This document shows, piece after piece, positions 26,670-36,139 of a DNA stretch of 64,000 nt. The stretch is from Maribacter huludaoensis (lineage in GTDB: Bacteria > Bacteroidota > Bacteroidia > Flavobacteriales > Flavobacteriaceae), in the NCBI RefSeq assembly GCF_029350945.1, contig NZ_JARKMS010000001.1, positions 250,375 through 314,374 on the forward strand. Reading direction: 5' to 3'. Each line of letters starts with the position of its first letter. The stretch's first letter is position 1. The notes beneath the pieces are model-generated. The model saw nothing but the letters and a program-made list of their open reading frames with translations. It was not told the DNA's origin and ran no database searches. The position numbers and the translations under genes are program-made.

Positions 26670-26754
26670 TTAGACTTATAGTACTAAAAATCCATAACTA
26701 ACCGTTGGTACTATACTTAAAACCCCTGTTGAATATAAAGTTCAACTAAGAATT

Positions 26755-29274
26755 ATGTCTATGAGAAGTGTATTAAATTTATTTTTTCTGGTCTTTATCG
26801 TTTTTGCCCAAGCTCAAGGTTTTCAAGATGATCTTGAATCTGATGTAGCGAATAATGGTGACAATTCTATAGTATCCATAGCAGAAAAAGAAGACAAGAA
26901 AGATTTTCAAAGAGCTGCTGAAGCATTGTCCATTCCATACAGAGCCTTTCATGATATTCCAGAAACTGAAAATGGTTACTACGTTATAGCCGGTACTTTT
27001 TCAAAAGACAAAAATCTAAAATCCCAAATTAAAAAATTAAATAAAAAAGGATTCAGTGCAGGTTATTTTCAAAATCCTCAGAACCTTTTATACTATTTGT
27101 ATTTAAACCATTATACATCTTGGGAAGAAGCGTTGAACGATTGTTCGACAGAATTTAATAACCGTTATGACGATGAAGTTTGGATACTTAAAATAATCAA
27201 CAACAATGCTTATAATGAAACCGAAGCTGTTTCTGAGTTACCAACAGTATCTGAATCTGAAATAGAGCCGACGTCAATATTTCAAGATACACCAGTGACA
27301 CAACTAGAAACAGAAAGTATGCCTGTTGAAGATGTTTCTTATGAAATGATTACTTCTTCTAAAGATAACGACCCTGCTTATAAATCCAAGTTAATTAAAA
27401 GAGCAGATGAATATTTTGACAAAATGTGGTATGCAGAAGCTGCTAAAATTTATGAGCAAGCTTTATCTAAAGGAGAAAAAGCATATACCTATGAGGTATT
27501 AAAGAAAGCTGGCGACGCCCATTATTTTAATACCGATATGGAAAATGCATATAAATGGTATAACATATTATATACCAAATATGAGTCTGACATGAGTTCT
27601 GACTACTTATTTAAATATGCTCACTCATTAAAAGGCATTGGAAATTACAAAAGATCAAAGCGTCTTTTAAAACTGTACAATAAGAAATTGGCAGGAGAAG
27701 AAATTGAACAAGACATAGAAAAAAATGAAATAGTATTAGACGGTCTGTTAAGGATGGAAGAAAGATTTGATATAGACAACCTTTCCATTAACTCCAAATA
27801 CTCAGAATTTTCTCCTATGTATTATGGTAACGATGAAATGGTTTACGCATCTGCCAAAGATTCATCCATATTTAATACCAGAAAGTATAAATGGAACAAT
27901 CAGCCTTATTTAGATTTGTTCGTTGCAAAGGTTAATGAAGAGTCTCAAGATTTTAAAGATGCTATTAAATTCTCTAAAAAGATAAATACCAAATATCATG
28001 AAGCTTCAGTTGCTTTCTCTCCAGATAATGAGACAATGTATTTTACGAGAAACAATTATGGTAAAAAATTAAAGAGAGATAAGAACGGTATTAACCACCT
28101 TAAAATTTACAGATCCAAAAAGGTTGATGGTGAATGGTTAGAAGCAGAAGAGGTTTCTTTTAATAGTGACAACTACTCTACCGGTCATCCGGCATTAAGT
28201 CCTGACGGAAAGCAATTATACTTTGTTTCGGATATGCCAGGTAGTATTGGTGATACAGATATTTTCGTAGTAGACGTATTAGAAGATGGTTCTTTTTCTA
28301 CACCTAGAAACCTTGGTCCGGAAATTAATACGGAACACAAAGAAATGTTTCCTTTTATTAATGACAAAAAATTATATTTCTCATCAGACGGTCATGTTGG
28401 TTTAGGAGGCTTAGATGTATTTGAAGTTGCCTTTGACGACGAAGCCGGTTTTTTAGAAGTACGTAATGTAGGTAAGCCCGTTAATAGTAGTAAAGATGAT
28501 TTTTCCTTTATCGTAGATGAAGAGTCTCAAAAAGGGTATTTTGCATCTAACCGAGATGGCGGTATAGGTGATGACGATATCTATTCATTTAAAACATTGG
28601 AAGTTGAAGAAATACCAACCAGTATAAATGCTATTGCAGGTGTTGTAACTGAATTGATTACCGGTGATTTAATGCCAAATGCATTAGTTGAATTGCTAGA
28701 TGAAAATAACATAAAACTTAAAGAAATGGAGACCGATGAAAACGGTAACTTCATTTTTGAAGATTTAGATGCCGATACGCGTTATGTATTAAAGACAACA
28801 AAAGGGTCCTATTTTGATGATACCAGAGAAGCTGCAACTAAAGACAATGAAACTGTTAATGTAGATATCTCAATGAGAAAACTTAATGATATGATTGCGG
28901 TTGAAAATGGTATTAAGAAGCTTAAGACAGAGATGATTCACTTTGACTTCGATAAATCATACATACGTACAGATGCCGCTGTTGAACTTGATAAGTTAGT
29001 TGAAGTAATGAAAGATTCGCCAAACATGGTCATCAAAATAGAATCCCATACGGATTCTAGGGGTGCGGCAGTCTATAACAAATACTTATCGGACAAGCGT
29101 GCTAAATCTACCAGAGACTATATAATTTCACAGGGGATAGATGCAAGCAGAATTGAAAGTGCTATAGGTTATGGTGAAGAACGATTGATTAATGGTTGTG
29201 ACGGTACCGTTCGTTGTACAGAAGAACAACATTACCTAAACCGTAGATCAGAGTTTATTATCGTAGATATGTAA
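26755..29274 (+). CDS. OmpA-family peptidoglycan-binding protein with SPOR-like, TPR, PD40 and carboxypeptidase-regulatory-like domains (PorE-like)
   Basis: An 839-residue exported protein. After a signal peptide (cut near residue 20, after AQA) come a SPOR-like module around 75-155 (GYYVIAGTFSKDK to DEVWILKI), TPR-like helices around 205-310, a PD40/WD40-like propeller around 335-620 with repeats such as ALSPDGKQLYFVSD and YFASNRDGGIGDDDIY, a carboxypeptidase regulatory-like beta domain around 625-710, and a C-terminal OmpA domain (HFDFDKSYIRTDA, IESHTDSRG, NRRSEFI). TPR, propeller, regulatory-like and OmpA domains in this order match P. gingivalis PorE, which ties T9SS parts to peptidoglycan. 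The SPOR-like module is extra and is shared with the PorP fusion at 57863-60073. It ends in a strong terminator. Confidence 0.85.
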   Translation: MSMRSVLNLFFLVFIVFAQAQGFQDDLESDVANNGDNSIVSIAEKEDKKDFQRAAEALSIPYRAFHDIPETENGYYVIAGTFSKDKNLKSQIKKLNKKGFSAGYFQNPQNLLYYLYLNHYTSWEEALNDCSTEFNNRYDDEVWILKIINNNAYNETEAVSELPTVSESEIEPTSIFQDTPVTQLETESMPVEDVSYEMITSSKDNDPAYKSKLIKRADEYFDKMWYAEAAKIYEQALSKGEKAYTYEVLKKAGDAHYFNTDMENAYKWYNILYTKYESDMSSDYLFKYAHSLKGIGNYKRSKRLLKLYNKKLAGEEIEQDIEKNEIVLDGLLRMEERFDIDNLSINSKYSEFSPMYYGNDEMVYASAKDSSIFNTRKYKWNNQPYLDLFVAKVNEESQDFKDAIKFSKKINTKYHEASVAFSPDNETMYFTRNNYGKKLKRDKNGINHLKIYRSKKVDGEWLEAEEVSFNSDNYSTGHPALSPDGKQLYFVSDMPGSIGDTDIFVVDVLEDGSFSTPRNLGPEINTEHKEMFPFINDKKLYFSSDGHVGLGGLDVFEVAFDDEAGFLEVRNVGKPVNSSKDDFSFIVDEESQKGYFASNRDGGIGDDDIYSFKTLEVEEIPTSINAIAGVVTELITGDLMPNALVELLDENNIKLKEMETDENGNFIFEDLDADTRYVLKTTKGSYFDDTREAATKDNETVNVDISMRKLNDMIAVENGIKKLKTEMIHFDFDKSYIRTDAAVELDKLVEVMKDSPNMVIKIESHTDSRGAAVYNKYLSDKRAKSTRDYIISQGIDASRIESAIGYGEERLINGCDGTVRCTEEQHYLNRRSEFIIVDM

Positions 29275-29589
29275 TAGGTAAATACAACAAAAAGGACCCG
29301 CTAATAAGCGGGTCTTTTTTTTTACAATCTATTTCATCCTTTACTAAATTATCAAAAATCCTCAACACAAAATCCTAAACTATATCGTTCTATTAATCCA
29401 TGATTTTTACACTTTATCGAATTTTACAAAACAAGATAAGTGTGCTGTTTATCTATACTTTTAACACTTCACAGATATAAATTTTAACCTGTTACATTTT
29501 ATAGAATAAATGGTCTTTATACCGAAACTTTCCAATAAAGGCATTAAGATTGAACATCTTTACCGGTAAGAACTCCTAAATCATTGAAC
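29275..29589 (+). other. Intergenic region after the OmpA-family gene
   Basis: It holds the terminator at 29295-29323 and then about 265 bp of AT-rich sequence. A promoter-like TACATTTT at 29493-29500 is one base from TANNTTTG and lies about 90 bp before the small gene at 29590. Nothing else is evident. Confidence 0.5.
29295..29323 (+). terminator. Intrinsic terminator after the OmpA-family gene
   Basis: A perfect 8 bp stem GACCCGCT/AGCGGGTC with an AATA loop is followed by nine T. It starts 20 bp after the stop codon. Confidence 0.92.
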
Positions 29590-29766
29590 ATGGAAAAAAT
29601 TACTTTAGTTAAAGAAATTTACATTGAAGCCTTTAGAAACTGGAAAAGTTTTATTCTGGAACATTATTTTAAAATATTTTCTTGGTTGTGTTTTATATTG
29701 ATTGCTTACGCCTCATATGCCTTGATCTTTAGGGTATCTACCGGCTTTTCTTTTAGCAATTTGTAA
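29590..29766 (+). CDS. Small conserved-looking membrane protein (possibly DUF6747)
   Basis: A 58-residue protein with one hydrophobic helix (IFSWLCFILIAYASYALIF) after an amphipathic, positively charged N-terminus (LVKEIYIEAFRNWKSFI). The ATG at 29590 fits better than a TTG six bases upstream. I recall similar short flavobacterial membrane proteins (DUF6747), but cannot confirm this. It is alone between two terminators, which argues that it is a real transcription unit. Function unknown. Confidence 0.6.
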   Translation: MEKITLVKEIYIEAFRNWKSFILEHYFKIFSWLCFILIAYASYALIFRVSTGFSFSNL

Positions 29767-29813
29767 TTGGTATTAAAACAAAATTTACATTTTAAAACAA
29801 TCGGTATTTATAT

Positions 29814-29845
29814 AAAAAAGGCTCAGGAAATTCCTGAGCCTTTTT
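29814..29845. terminator. Bidirectional terminator between convergent genes
   Basis: AGGCTCAGGAA and TTCCTGAGCCT form an 11 bp inverted repeat around one A. It has six A on the left and five T on the right, so it works as an intrinsic terminator on both strands for the small membrane protein gene and the DUF4837 gene. Confidence 0.92.
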
Positions 29846-29867
29846 CGTTTTATAGAAGTAACTAAAA

Positions 29868-30869
29868 TTAGTTCTTATCACTAACATTGAACTTAACAGA
29901 TTTCATTATCGCTTCCAGTTCAAACATGTAATCCCTTTTCTTGGTTGCAGGGGCAAAAACAAAACCTTCAACAATAAGTTTACGGTTGTTCTCTTTATCA
30001 TTTATAATGTAGGTCAAAAACGGACCTGCCATAGGATAAGCGGACATTTCCCAAATTCCCCTTACCTCTGCTGCTTTTTTACCTGAAACCTCAGCAGGGA
30101 AGACATATGGAGAAAAAGCTTTTTCTGTTATCATATGATTTTTTTTGCCAGGTATATCTTCACCACCAATATAAAGGGCGCCAATAGAATCGCGCATTTT
30201 AATAATATCCTGTACAAAGGTAGAATCGTTCTTAAAGCTGTCCCAAGGCATGGTATAAGCAATAATGTTCATATTACCTTTCTGAATTTGACGATCGATC
30301 CAGACGAAATTATCTTCTTCTCTACCTACTCTATATATAGAAGGTATTTTCATTGAAATATTGAACTTATCTTCTAGGGCTTTCTCTTTATTCAACGACT
30401 TTTCAAAACGTTTTTGCGCTTTACCTATCTCCAATGCCTTAAAATCTGCAATAAACTCTTTTGCGGTCTTGTTGATGTTCTCTATAAGCTCTTCCTTATT
30501 ATGCCCTTTGATGACACCTACTTTTTGTGGTTTGGCATACATATTAGATTTCATGTGTGCTATGTTCAAAGTATCTTCCATTACATAGAGCACAGAACTT
30601 GTATTACGTATTGCTCCGCTAAAAATCTGTTGCGGAATTTGAGTGACACTAAAGAGCGCTTCATCCCAGGTTAGGCCTTGGGCCGCAGCGGTATAATTTT
30701 CGCGAATGGCATCACCCACACTACTATTCCAAAGGTCATTGTCAATAACTACCGTTAAAGTATTCATTGCGCCAACAGATTCTGGTAAGTAATCTGCCTT
30801 GCCTTCTTCTTTACAGGCAATAGACAATCCTAAAATTGCCATAAAACATAGTAAAATTCTTTTTTTCAT
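29868..30869 (-). CDS. DUF4837 family lipoprotein
   Basis: A 333-residue lipoprotein. The signal peptide ends in the lipobox LSIAC at residues 15-19, giving a mature protein anchored by its cysteine. The body matches DUF4837, a family of flavobacterial lipoproteins of unknown role, with ESVGAMNTLTVVIDNDLWN, QIPQQIFSGAIRNTSSVL and DSIGALYIGGEDIPGKKNHM. It lies 12 bp downstream of the MltD-like transglycosylase gene, so a link to the cell envelope is plausible but not shown. Confidence 0.82.
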   Translation of the reverse strand: MKKRILLCFMAILGLSIACKEEGKADYLPESVGAMNTLTVVIDNDLWNSSVGDAIRENYTAAAQGLTWDEALFSVTQIPQQIFSGAIRNTSSVLYVMEDTLNIAHMKSNMYAKPQKVGVIKGHNKEELIENINKTAKEFIADFKALEIGKAQKRFEKSLNKEKALEDKFNISMKIPSIYRVGREEDNFVWIDRQIQKGNMNIIAYTMPWDSFKNDSTFVQDIIKMRDSIGALYIGGEDIPGKKNHMITEKAFSPYVFPAEVSGKKAAEVRGIWEMSAYPMAGPFLTYIINDKENNRKLIVEGFVFAPATKKRDYMFELEAIMKSVKFNVSDKN

Positions 30870-30881
30870 AGGTGTATTAAT

Positions 30882-32513
30882 TTAAGATGAACAGTCGCAC
30901 AATTTAAGTTTTGTGCCCAGCTTTAAATTATTACCACTAATACCGTTCCACTTTCGTAAATTTTCAATAGTTACACCAGGATATTTTCTAGAAATCGTCC
31001 ATAGAGAGTCCCCACTTCTTACCTCATGGGTTTTAGTATTACTAGTTACCGCAGTTCTAGAAGGGGTTTCTTTAGGTTTTACAGATGAACTGGCATTTTT
31101 TCTTGGGTATATGGTTAAACGTTGTCCTATACGTAAATTATTACTTCGTAAACCGTTCCACTGCTTTAATTGGCTTACACGTACCCCGTAGCGTTCGGCA
31201 ATTTTTCCCAGAAAGTCTCCGTCCCTGACTTTATACCTAATACTATTGGCTTCTGCCTGCTTTTCTATTTTAGCAATTAAACCTTCTTTCTCTTTTAATT
31301 CTTTTTCTACATGCGCGTATATAGCTTTTTCATTAGCTACAAATTTTCCCATTTTATGGACCGGTAATCTTAATGCATGAGGTTTTCCTTCTACAAAAGG
31401 AATAACATCTAATTTGTAATGGGGATTAAGCACTTTTAGCTCTTCTTTATCAATAGCCGCCAATTCAGAAATTTGATCAAATGTAATAAGGCTTTTAACA
31501 TGAATGGTATCTGTCTCAAAATATGCGCGATCTGCCCTCTTTGATTTTAAACCGTGCTCTTCTGCATATTCAAAGATGTACATGGTTGCCTGAAAAGCCG
31601 GAACATACCCAGCGGTTTCCCTAGGTAAGTTTCTTCTAATATTCCAATAATTACGTTGCCCTCCACTTCTGCGGATAGCTTTATTTACATTACCAGGTCC
31701 AGAATTATAGGCTGCCAATGCCAAATCCCAATCATCATATATTCTGTGTAATCTATTTAAATAGTTGGCAGCTGCCGCAGTAGATTTAATGGGATCGCTT
31801 CGCTCATCTACATAACTATTGATATTCAATTTCATTTCTTTTCCAGTACCGTACATAAACTGCCATAGCCCCGTTGCACCCACCCTAGATCGTGCTTTAG
31901 GGTTTAATGCAGATTCAACAATAGATAAATACTTCATTTCTAATGGAATATTCTTGTTGTCAAATTCTTGCTCAAATAAAGGAAAATAAAACTGGCTAAT
32001 GGTAAGCATACGCTCCATTAAACCTCTTTTTCTTGTCAAAAACGATTTAATAACACTTTCTAACGACTTATTGTACTCAACGTTAAAAGGGGTTTTTGCG
32101 TTCAATCTTGCCAAACGCATTTTTAAGGTATCTGTAGGTAAATCTAAAACAAAGGTTGAAGCCGTATCCGGCTCTACCATAATTTCATTGTACATTTCGT
32201 TGTACAAAGGAGCAGCGTCTACAAGTTCTTTCATCCAAAGACTGTCGAACTTGGCAGCTAACTCATTATCCTGAAGGTTATAGGAAGAAGATTCCGTTGG
32301 TTTAAATAGCGTTAAATTCTCTGTTTTTGAATTTTGTACAATATTCAACTGACCTAACGGAGTGCTATTGTTCAATGAATCATTTACAACTATAGGATTG
32401 CTTGTCAAAGAGTCTGTTATAGTTGTGACAACATCTTCTTGTTGTGCAGACCCTAAAAAAGGTACTAAGGTTAATCCTAGTAAATAATAACAGTTATAGG
32501 CTACTTTCTTCAT
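30882..32513 (-). CDS. MltD-like lytic transglycosylase with two LysM domains
   Basis: A 543-residue exported enzyme. With the ATG at 32513 it starts MKKVAYNCYYLLGLTLVPF, a clean signal peptide ending at LGSAQ. The longer upstream reading lacks a plausible start. The GH23 domain (roughly 160-330) has the catalytic glutamate in YLSIVESALNPKARS, then GATGLWQFMYGTGKEM and LALAAYNSGPGNVNKAIRR. Two LysM peptidoglycan-binding modules follow, IRYKVRDGDFLGKIAERYGV and THEVRSGDSLWTISRKYPG. It cuts glycan strands to 1,6-anhydro products. Probable operon with the DUF4837 gene. Confidence 0.93.
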   Translation of the reverse strand: MKKVAYNCYYLLGLTLVPFLGSAQQEDVVTTITDSLTSNPIVVNDSLNNSTPLGQLNIVQNSKTENLTLFKPTESSSYNLQDNELAAKFDSLWMKELVDAAPLYNEMYNEIMVEPDTASTFVLDLPTDTLKMRLARLNAKTPFNVEYNKSLESVIKSFLTRKRGLMERMLTISQFYFPLFEQEFDNKNIPLEMKYLSIVESALNPKARSRVGATGLWQFMYGTGKEMKLNINSYVDERSDPIKSTAAAANYLNRLHRIYDDWDLALAAYNSGPGNVNKAIRRSGGQRNYWNIRRNLPRETAGYVPAFQATMYIFEYAEEHGLKSKRADRAYFETDTIHVKSLITFDQISELAAIDKEELKVLNPHYKLDVIPFVEGKPHALRLPVHKMGKFVANEKAIYAHVEKELKEKEGLIAKIEKQAEANSIRYKVRDGDFLGKIAERYGVRVSQLKQWNGLRSNNLRIGQRLTIYPRKNASSSVKPKETPSRTAVTSNTKTHEVRSGDSLWTISRKYPGVTIENLRKWNGISGNNLKLGTKLKLCDCSS

Positions 32514-32633
32514 AATGGGGTGAAAATATGTTAACGGAACAAACGAAAATCGTACATTTTTCAATGAGAATAAAATAATTTCTCTTAAAATGCACAAATT
32601 TTCGTTATATGCCGTTTATCGATAACCCCTTTA

Positions 32634-33824
32634 CTAGTCTAATATAGCAGCGATCCCTGGTAATTTTTTACCCTCAAGACTTTCCAACATTGCACCTCCG
32701 CCTGTAGATACATAACTAACTTTGTTTTCAAAGCCAAATTGTTTTACTGCGGCAACAGAATCTCCACCGCCAACTAATGAAAATGCACCTTCTTTTGTAG
32801 CTTCGGCGATATAATCACCAACTGCTATGGTACCCGCTGCAAATTTCTCCATTTCAAAAACACCTATTGGTCCGTTCCAAAGAATAGTCTTAGAAGCTAG
32901 TATCACTTTTTTGAAGTTTTGTAAGGTATCAGGTCCGGCATCTAGTCCTTGCCAACCGTCCGGTATTTTATCTACATCTACCACTTGGGTATTTGCGTTT
33001 GCATCAAAAGCATCTGCTGCAACAACATCTACAGGAATATGTACGTTTACATTTTTCTGTTTGGCCTGTTCAAGAATTTCCATAGCAAGTTCCATTTTAT
33101 CGTCCTCACAAATAGAATCTCCTATTTTACCGCCCTGAGCTTTGATAAAGGTGTATGTCATACCACCACCAATGATAAGATCATCAATTTTATCAAGGAT
33201 GTTTTCAATAATAGTAATCTTAGAAGAGACCTTTGCTCCACCAAGAATAGCCAATACAGGTTTTTCACCAGTGGCCATAACTTTATCGATCGCTTCTATT
33301 TCTTTCGCCAATAAATAACCAAAACATTTAGCGTCTGGAAAAAACTTAGCTATTACCGTTGTTGATGCATGAGCCCGATGAGCTGTACCAAAAGCATCGT
33401 TAACATATATATCCCCTAATTTAGAAAGTTGCTCTGCGAAAGCATCGTCTCCTTTTTCTTCTTCGCCATGAAATCTAAGGTTCTCCAATAAAAGTACCTC
33501 TCCACTTTTTAATTCAGCTACTGCTTTTTCAGCTTCTGCACCAACACAATCCGAAACAAATTTTACCGCTACACCAATAATATCAGAAACGGCATCAACA
33601 ATATGTTTTAAAGATAAATCTGCGTTACGCTCGCCTTTTGGTCTTCCCAAATGACTCATTAAGACAGCGCTACCGCCATCTTCCAATACTTTTATAATTG
33701 TTGGCTTGGCCGCTTGAATTCTAGTGTTATCCGTTACTTCAAATTGGTCATTTAATGGAACATTGAAGTCCACTCTAATTAACGCCTTTTTATCTTCAAA
33801 ATTAAAGTCATTCAATACTTTCAT
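32634..33824 (-). CDS. pgk: Phosphoglycerate kinase
   Basis: A 396-residue glycolytic enzyme that makes ATP from 1,3-bisphosphoglycerate and [13 protein letters not shown] at 17-26, the [12 protein letters not shown] block, [37 protein letters not shown] and the C-terminal [13 protein letters not shown] and [14 protein letters not shown] are the family signatures. Length is normal for bacterial Pgk. It has its own promoter element and is divergent from holB. Confidence 0.97.
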   Translation of the reverse strand: MKVLNDFNFEDKKALIRVDFNVPLNDQFEVTDNTRIQAAKPTIIKVLEDGGSAVLMSHLGRPKGERNADLSLKHIVDAVSDIIGVAVKFVSDCVGAEAEKAVAELKSGEVLLLENLRFHGEEEKGDDAFAEQLSKLGDIYVNDAFGTAHRAHASTTVIAKFFPDAKCFGYLLAKEIEAIDKVMATGEKPVLAILGGAKVSSKITIIENILDKIDDLIIGGGMTYTFIKAQGGKIGDSICEDDKMELAMEILEQAKQKNVNVHIPVDVVAADAFDANANTQVVDVDKIPDGWQGLDAGPDTLQNFKKVILASKTILWNGPIGVFEMEKFAAGTIAVGDYIAEATKEGAFSLVGGGDSVAAVKQFGFENKVSYVSTGGGAMLESLEGKKLPGIAAILD

Positions 33825-33848
33825 GTGATATTACCTTTTGTTAGTTAA

Positions 33849-33856
33849 CAAATGTA
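33849..33856 (-). promoter_or_regulatory. Bacteroidota -7 element for pgk
   Basis: Minus-strand TACATTTG is an exact TANNTTTG match and would give a leader of about 20 nt before the ATG at 33824. Confidence 0.55.
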
Positions 33857-33936
33857 AAGATTAAATGGCTTGTGATAAAGTGCTAAATAGGATAATTTAC
33901 ACCCAATACCATTAAATTTGTTGTGCTTTAAACAAC

Positions 33937-33944
33937 TATATTTG
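33937..33944 (+). promoter_or_regulatory. Bacteroidota -7 element for holB
   Basis: TATATTTG is an exact TANNTTTG match with a TTTG at 33917-33920 as possible -33 element (16 bp spacer). The ATG at 33950 lies only 6 bp after the last G, so the transcript would be nearly leaderless. Confidence 0.5.
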
Positions 33945-33949
33945 AATCT

Positions 33950-35110
33950 ATGTTATTCAATGAAATTTTAGGACTTTCACATATTAAAAAGCACTTGTCT
34001 TCTAGTGCGGATGCGGGCAGAATACCACATGCCCAGTTATTTGTTGGTCCAGAGGGCTGCGGTGTTTTACCTATGGCATTGGCTTATGCACAGTATATTA
34101 TCTGTCAGAACACGAACGGTGAAAACAGTGGCGGTAACGAATCTTGTAATCTAAAATTCAAGTCGTTTGCCCATCCAGATATTCATTTCGCTTTTCCGGT
34201 TTCTAATTCGGATAAGGTAAAATCGCACGCCGTTAGTAACCATTATATGAAAGAATGGCGCGAGTTCATAACGGAGCAGCCCTACGGAAATCTGTTCGAC
34301 TGGTATCGCCATATTGAAATTGAAAAGAAACAAGGTCAAATTGGTGTTGATGAAGCGCAGGATATCGTAAAAAAATTATCCTTGAAATCTTACGAAGGCG
34401 GTTATAAGGTGATGCTGATTTGGATGGCCGAAAAGATGAACACGGCTGCTTCTAACAAGCTACTGAAACTGATCGAAGAGCCGCCCAATAAAACCATCTT
34501 TTTGTTATTGTGTGAGGATGAAGAGCAAATTATACAAACTATAAAATCTAGATGCCAAATAGTTCATTTTCCTCCACTTGCGGAAGACGCCATAGCCACG
34601 GCCTTAAGTGAGAAAGGGGCCAACAAGGCAGAAGCAATGCTATTGGCTCACGAAGCCAACGGCAATTACAACAAAGCGCTAGACCTTTTGAACAAAGATT
34701 CTGAGGATCTGGTGTTTGAAAATTGGTTTGTACAATGGGTACGTACCGCTTTTAAGGCAAAAGGCAACAAAGCAGCCATTCATGAATTGTTATTGTGGAG
34801 TGAAGAGGTTGCAAAAACCGGTAGAGAGACACAGAAGAATTTTCTAAGCTATTGCATTACCGTCATGAGGCAAGCATTAATGATCAATTATGGAGCTGAG
34901 GAACTTGCGTATCTAAAAATACATGCCGAAGGTTTTCAATTGAAAAAATTTGCGCCATTTGTTCATGAAAATAATATTTTGGACATTACCAAGGAGCTTG
35001 AAGGTGCTATTTACCATGTGGAAAGAAATGGAAATTCAAAAATTATATTTACGGACCTCTCCATTAAACTGACTAGACTACTACATAGAAAAAAGTCTGA
35101 ACTTAAATAA
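33950..35110 (+). CDS. holB: DNA polymerase III subunit delta prime
   Basis: A 386-residue clamp-loader subunit. The N-terminus MLFNEILGLSHIKKHLSSS and GRIPHAQLFVGPEGCG are the AAA+ core start; the P-loop is altered (GPEGCGVLP), as usual for delta prime, which does not hydrolyse ATP. Other blocks are a cysteine-containing segment (residues 50-67), KMNTAASNKLLKLIEEPP with the sensor-like region and IIQTIKSRCQIVHFPPL with the SRC element. A Bacteroidota-type insertion HPDIHFAFPVS is present. The start follows conservation of MLFN. The DoxX-like gene begins 5 bp after the stop. Confidence 0.92.
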   Translation: MLFNEILGLSHIKKHLSSSADAGRIPHAQLFVGPEGCGVLPMALAYAQYIICQNTNGENSGGNESCNLKFKSFAHPDIHFAFPVSNSDKVKSHAVSNHYMKEWREFITEQPYGNLFDWYRHIEIEKKQGQIGVDEAQDIVKKLSLKSYEGGYKVMLIWMAEKMNTAASNKLLKLIEEPPNKTIFLLLCEDEEQIIQTIKSRCQIVHFPPLAEDAIATALSEKGANKAEAMLLAHEANGNYNKALDLLNKDSEDLVFENWFVQWVRTAFKAKGNKAAIHELLLWSEEVAKTGRETQKNFLSYCITVMRQALMINYGAEELAYLKIHAEGFQLKKFAPFVHENNILDITKELEGAIYHVERNGNSKIIFTDLSIKLTRLLHRKKSELK

Positions 35111-35115
35111 CCACA

Positions 35116-35514
35116 ATGAATACAGTATTGAACAATGCCGCCGAAATTTTATTGCTCCTATTTTTAATCATCACTTTTCTACAAAGTGGCTTTGATAAAA
35201 TAACCGATTGGAACGGTAATATCTCATGGTTGAAAGAACATTTTTCTAAAACACCTTTTAAAAATATAGTGCCTTTGTTGGTAGGTATAATTTTGGTCAC
35301 AGAGGTTGTTGCAGGTATTCTATGCTTGATCGGAACATATTGTATAATAAGTTCGGGAGATACCGGTTTTGCCTTGTATGGAGCTATCCTATCAAGTATA
35401 ACCCTACTTATGCTTTTGTTTGGTCAACGAGTTGCAAAGGACTATGAAGGTGCCAAAACGATAGCTGTTTATTTTATACCCACAATTGTCCTTGTATTTC
35501 TGCTACAAGCTTAG
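35116..35514 (+). CDS. DoxX-like membrane protein
   Basis: A 132-residue protein with four hydrophobic helices and the DoxX-type motif FLQSGFDKITDW near residue 22, where the conserved SGxxKL/I element follows the first helix. DoxX proteins are small inner-membrane proteins of uncertain, possibly redox-related function. It is co-transcribed with holB and ends in a terminator. Confidence 0.78.
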   Translation: MNTVLNNAAEILLLLFLIITFLQSGFDKITDWNGNISWLKEHFSKTPFKNIVPLLVGIILVTEVVAGILCLIGTYCIISSGDTGFALYGAILSSITLLMLLFGQRVAKDYEGAKTIAVYFIPTIVLVFLLQA

Positions 35515-35535
35515 ATAGAGAAAATATAAAAACAA

Positions 35536-35562
35536 AAAACCCTCCTTTTAAAGGAGGGTTTT
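35536..35562. terminator. Bidirectional terminator between the DoxX-like gene and tRNA-Cys
   Basis: AAAACCCTCCTTT and AAGGAGGGTTTT form a long stem (about 12 bp) with A and T tails on both sides. It ends the holB unit on the plus strand. On the minus strand it begins at the end of the encoded CCA of tRNA-Cys. Confidence 0.88.
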
Positions 35563-35635
35563 GGAGGCATCGAGCGGATTCGAACCGCTGTACAAGCTTT
35601 TGCAGAGCTGTGCCTAGCCACTCGGCCACGATGCC
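35562..35635 (-). tRNA. tRNA-Cys (anticodon GCA)
   Basis: The minus strand folds as a cloverleaf: acceptor GGCATCG/CGATGCC, D arm GCC...GGC, anticodon loop CTGCAAA with GCA, T arm AGCGG-TTCGAAT-CCGCT, discriminator T (U73, typical of tRNA-Cys) and an encoded CCA. The anticodon stem has four good pairs and one mismatch at its top. Confidence 0.95.
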
Positions 35636-35650
35636 ATTTTTTAGCGAGAG

Positions 35651-35658
35651 CAAAAATA
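35651..35658 (-). promoter_or_regulatory. Bacteroidota -7 element for tRNA-Cys
   Basis: Minus-strand TATTTTTG matches TANNTTTG and lies 15 bp ahead of the tRNA 5' end. Confidence 0.45.
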
Positions 35659-35722
35659 AACATTATTCCCAATTTAAGCCGCATTAACGGCCAAGAAATT
35701 ATATTTATTTAAGTCTCTTAGA

Positions 35723-36094
35723 TTATTGAACCAGTTGTCCTCTTTGTAAATCCAAGGATACCGTTACCTTTTCCACATCTCCGTTTATAGGCGGATTGAT
35801 TTTTGAAACTGATACCATAGCGGAATCTACGGTTGGGAGTTCTATGAAAATTCTGTCGATTATTCTTTTGGCTACATGTTCTAACAATTTAGAAGGCGTT
35901 GCCATCTCTTGCTTTACAATTCTGTTGATGTGAACATAATCTACCGTATCTTTTAATTCGTCTGAGACCGAAGCCTTTAGTAAATTCGTGTTGACCGAAA
36001 CGTTCACCAAATAATCACTGCCAATATTGGTTTCTTGAGGCAAACACCCGTGGTGGGCGTATGCTTTTATATTCTCTAATTGTACTTTACCCAT
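35723..36094 (-). CDS. folB: Dihydroneopterin aldolase (FolB)
   Basis: A 123-residue folate-pathway enzyme that splits 7,8-dihydroneopterin to 6-hydroxymethyl-dihydropterin and glycolaldehyde. MGKVQLENIKAYAHHGCLPQE has the catalytic-region glutamate, and the active-site lysine lies in VSKINPPI near the C-terminus (SKxxPPI is typical). The ATG at 36094 is preferred over one 21 bp upstream because family members start just before this strand. Length is normal. Confidence 0.9.
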   Translation of the reverse strand: MGKVQLENIKAYAHHGCLPQETNIGSDYLVNVSVNTNLLKASVSDELKDTVDYVHINRIVKQEMATPSKLLEHVAKRIIDRIFIELPTVDSAMVSVSKINPPINGDVEKVTVSLDLQRGQLVQ

Positions 36095-36139
36095 TTTTTG
36101 TATTCTGGATATCAAATTTAATCAATCTCACTTGAAGGA

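Larger units (their letters stand above)
26428..26754 (+). other. Intergenic region between tatA and the OmpA-family gene
   Basis: These 327 bp hold the tatA terminator (26457-26483), the direct-repeat promoter module (26604-26669) and a leader of about 80 nt before the OmpA-family ATG. I see no gene here. Confidence 0.7.
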
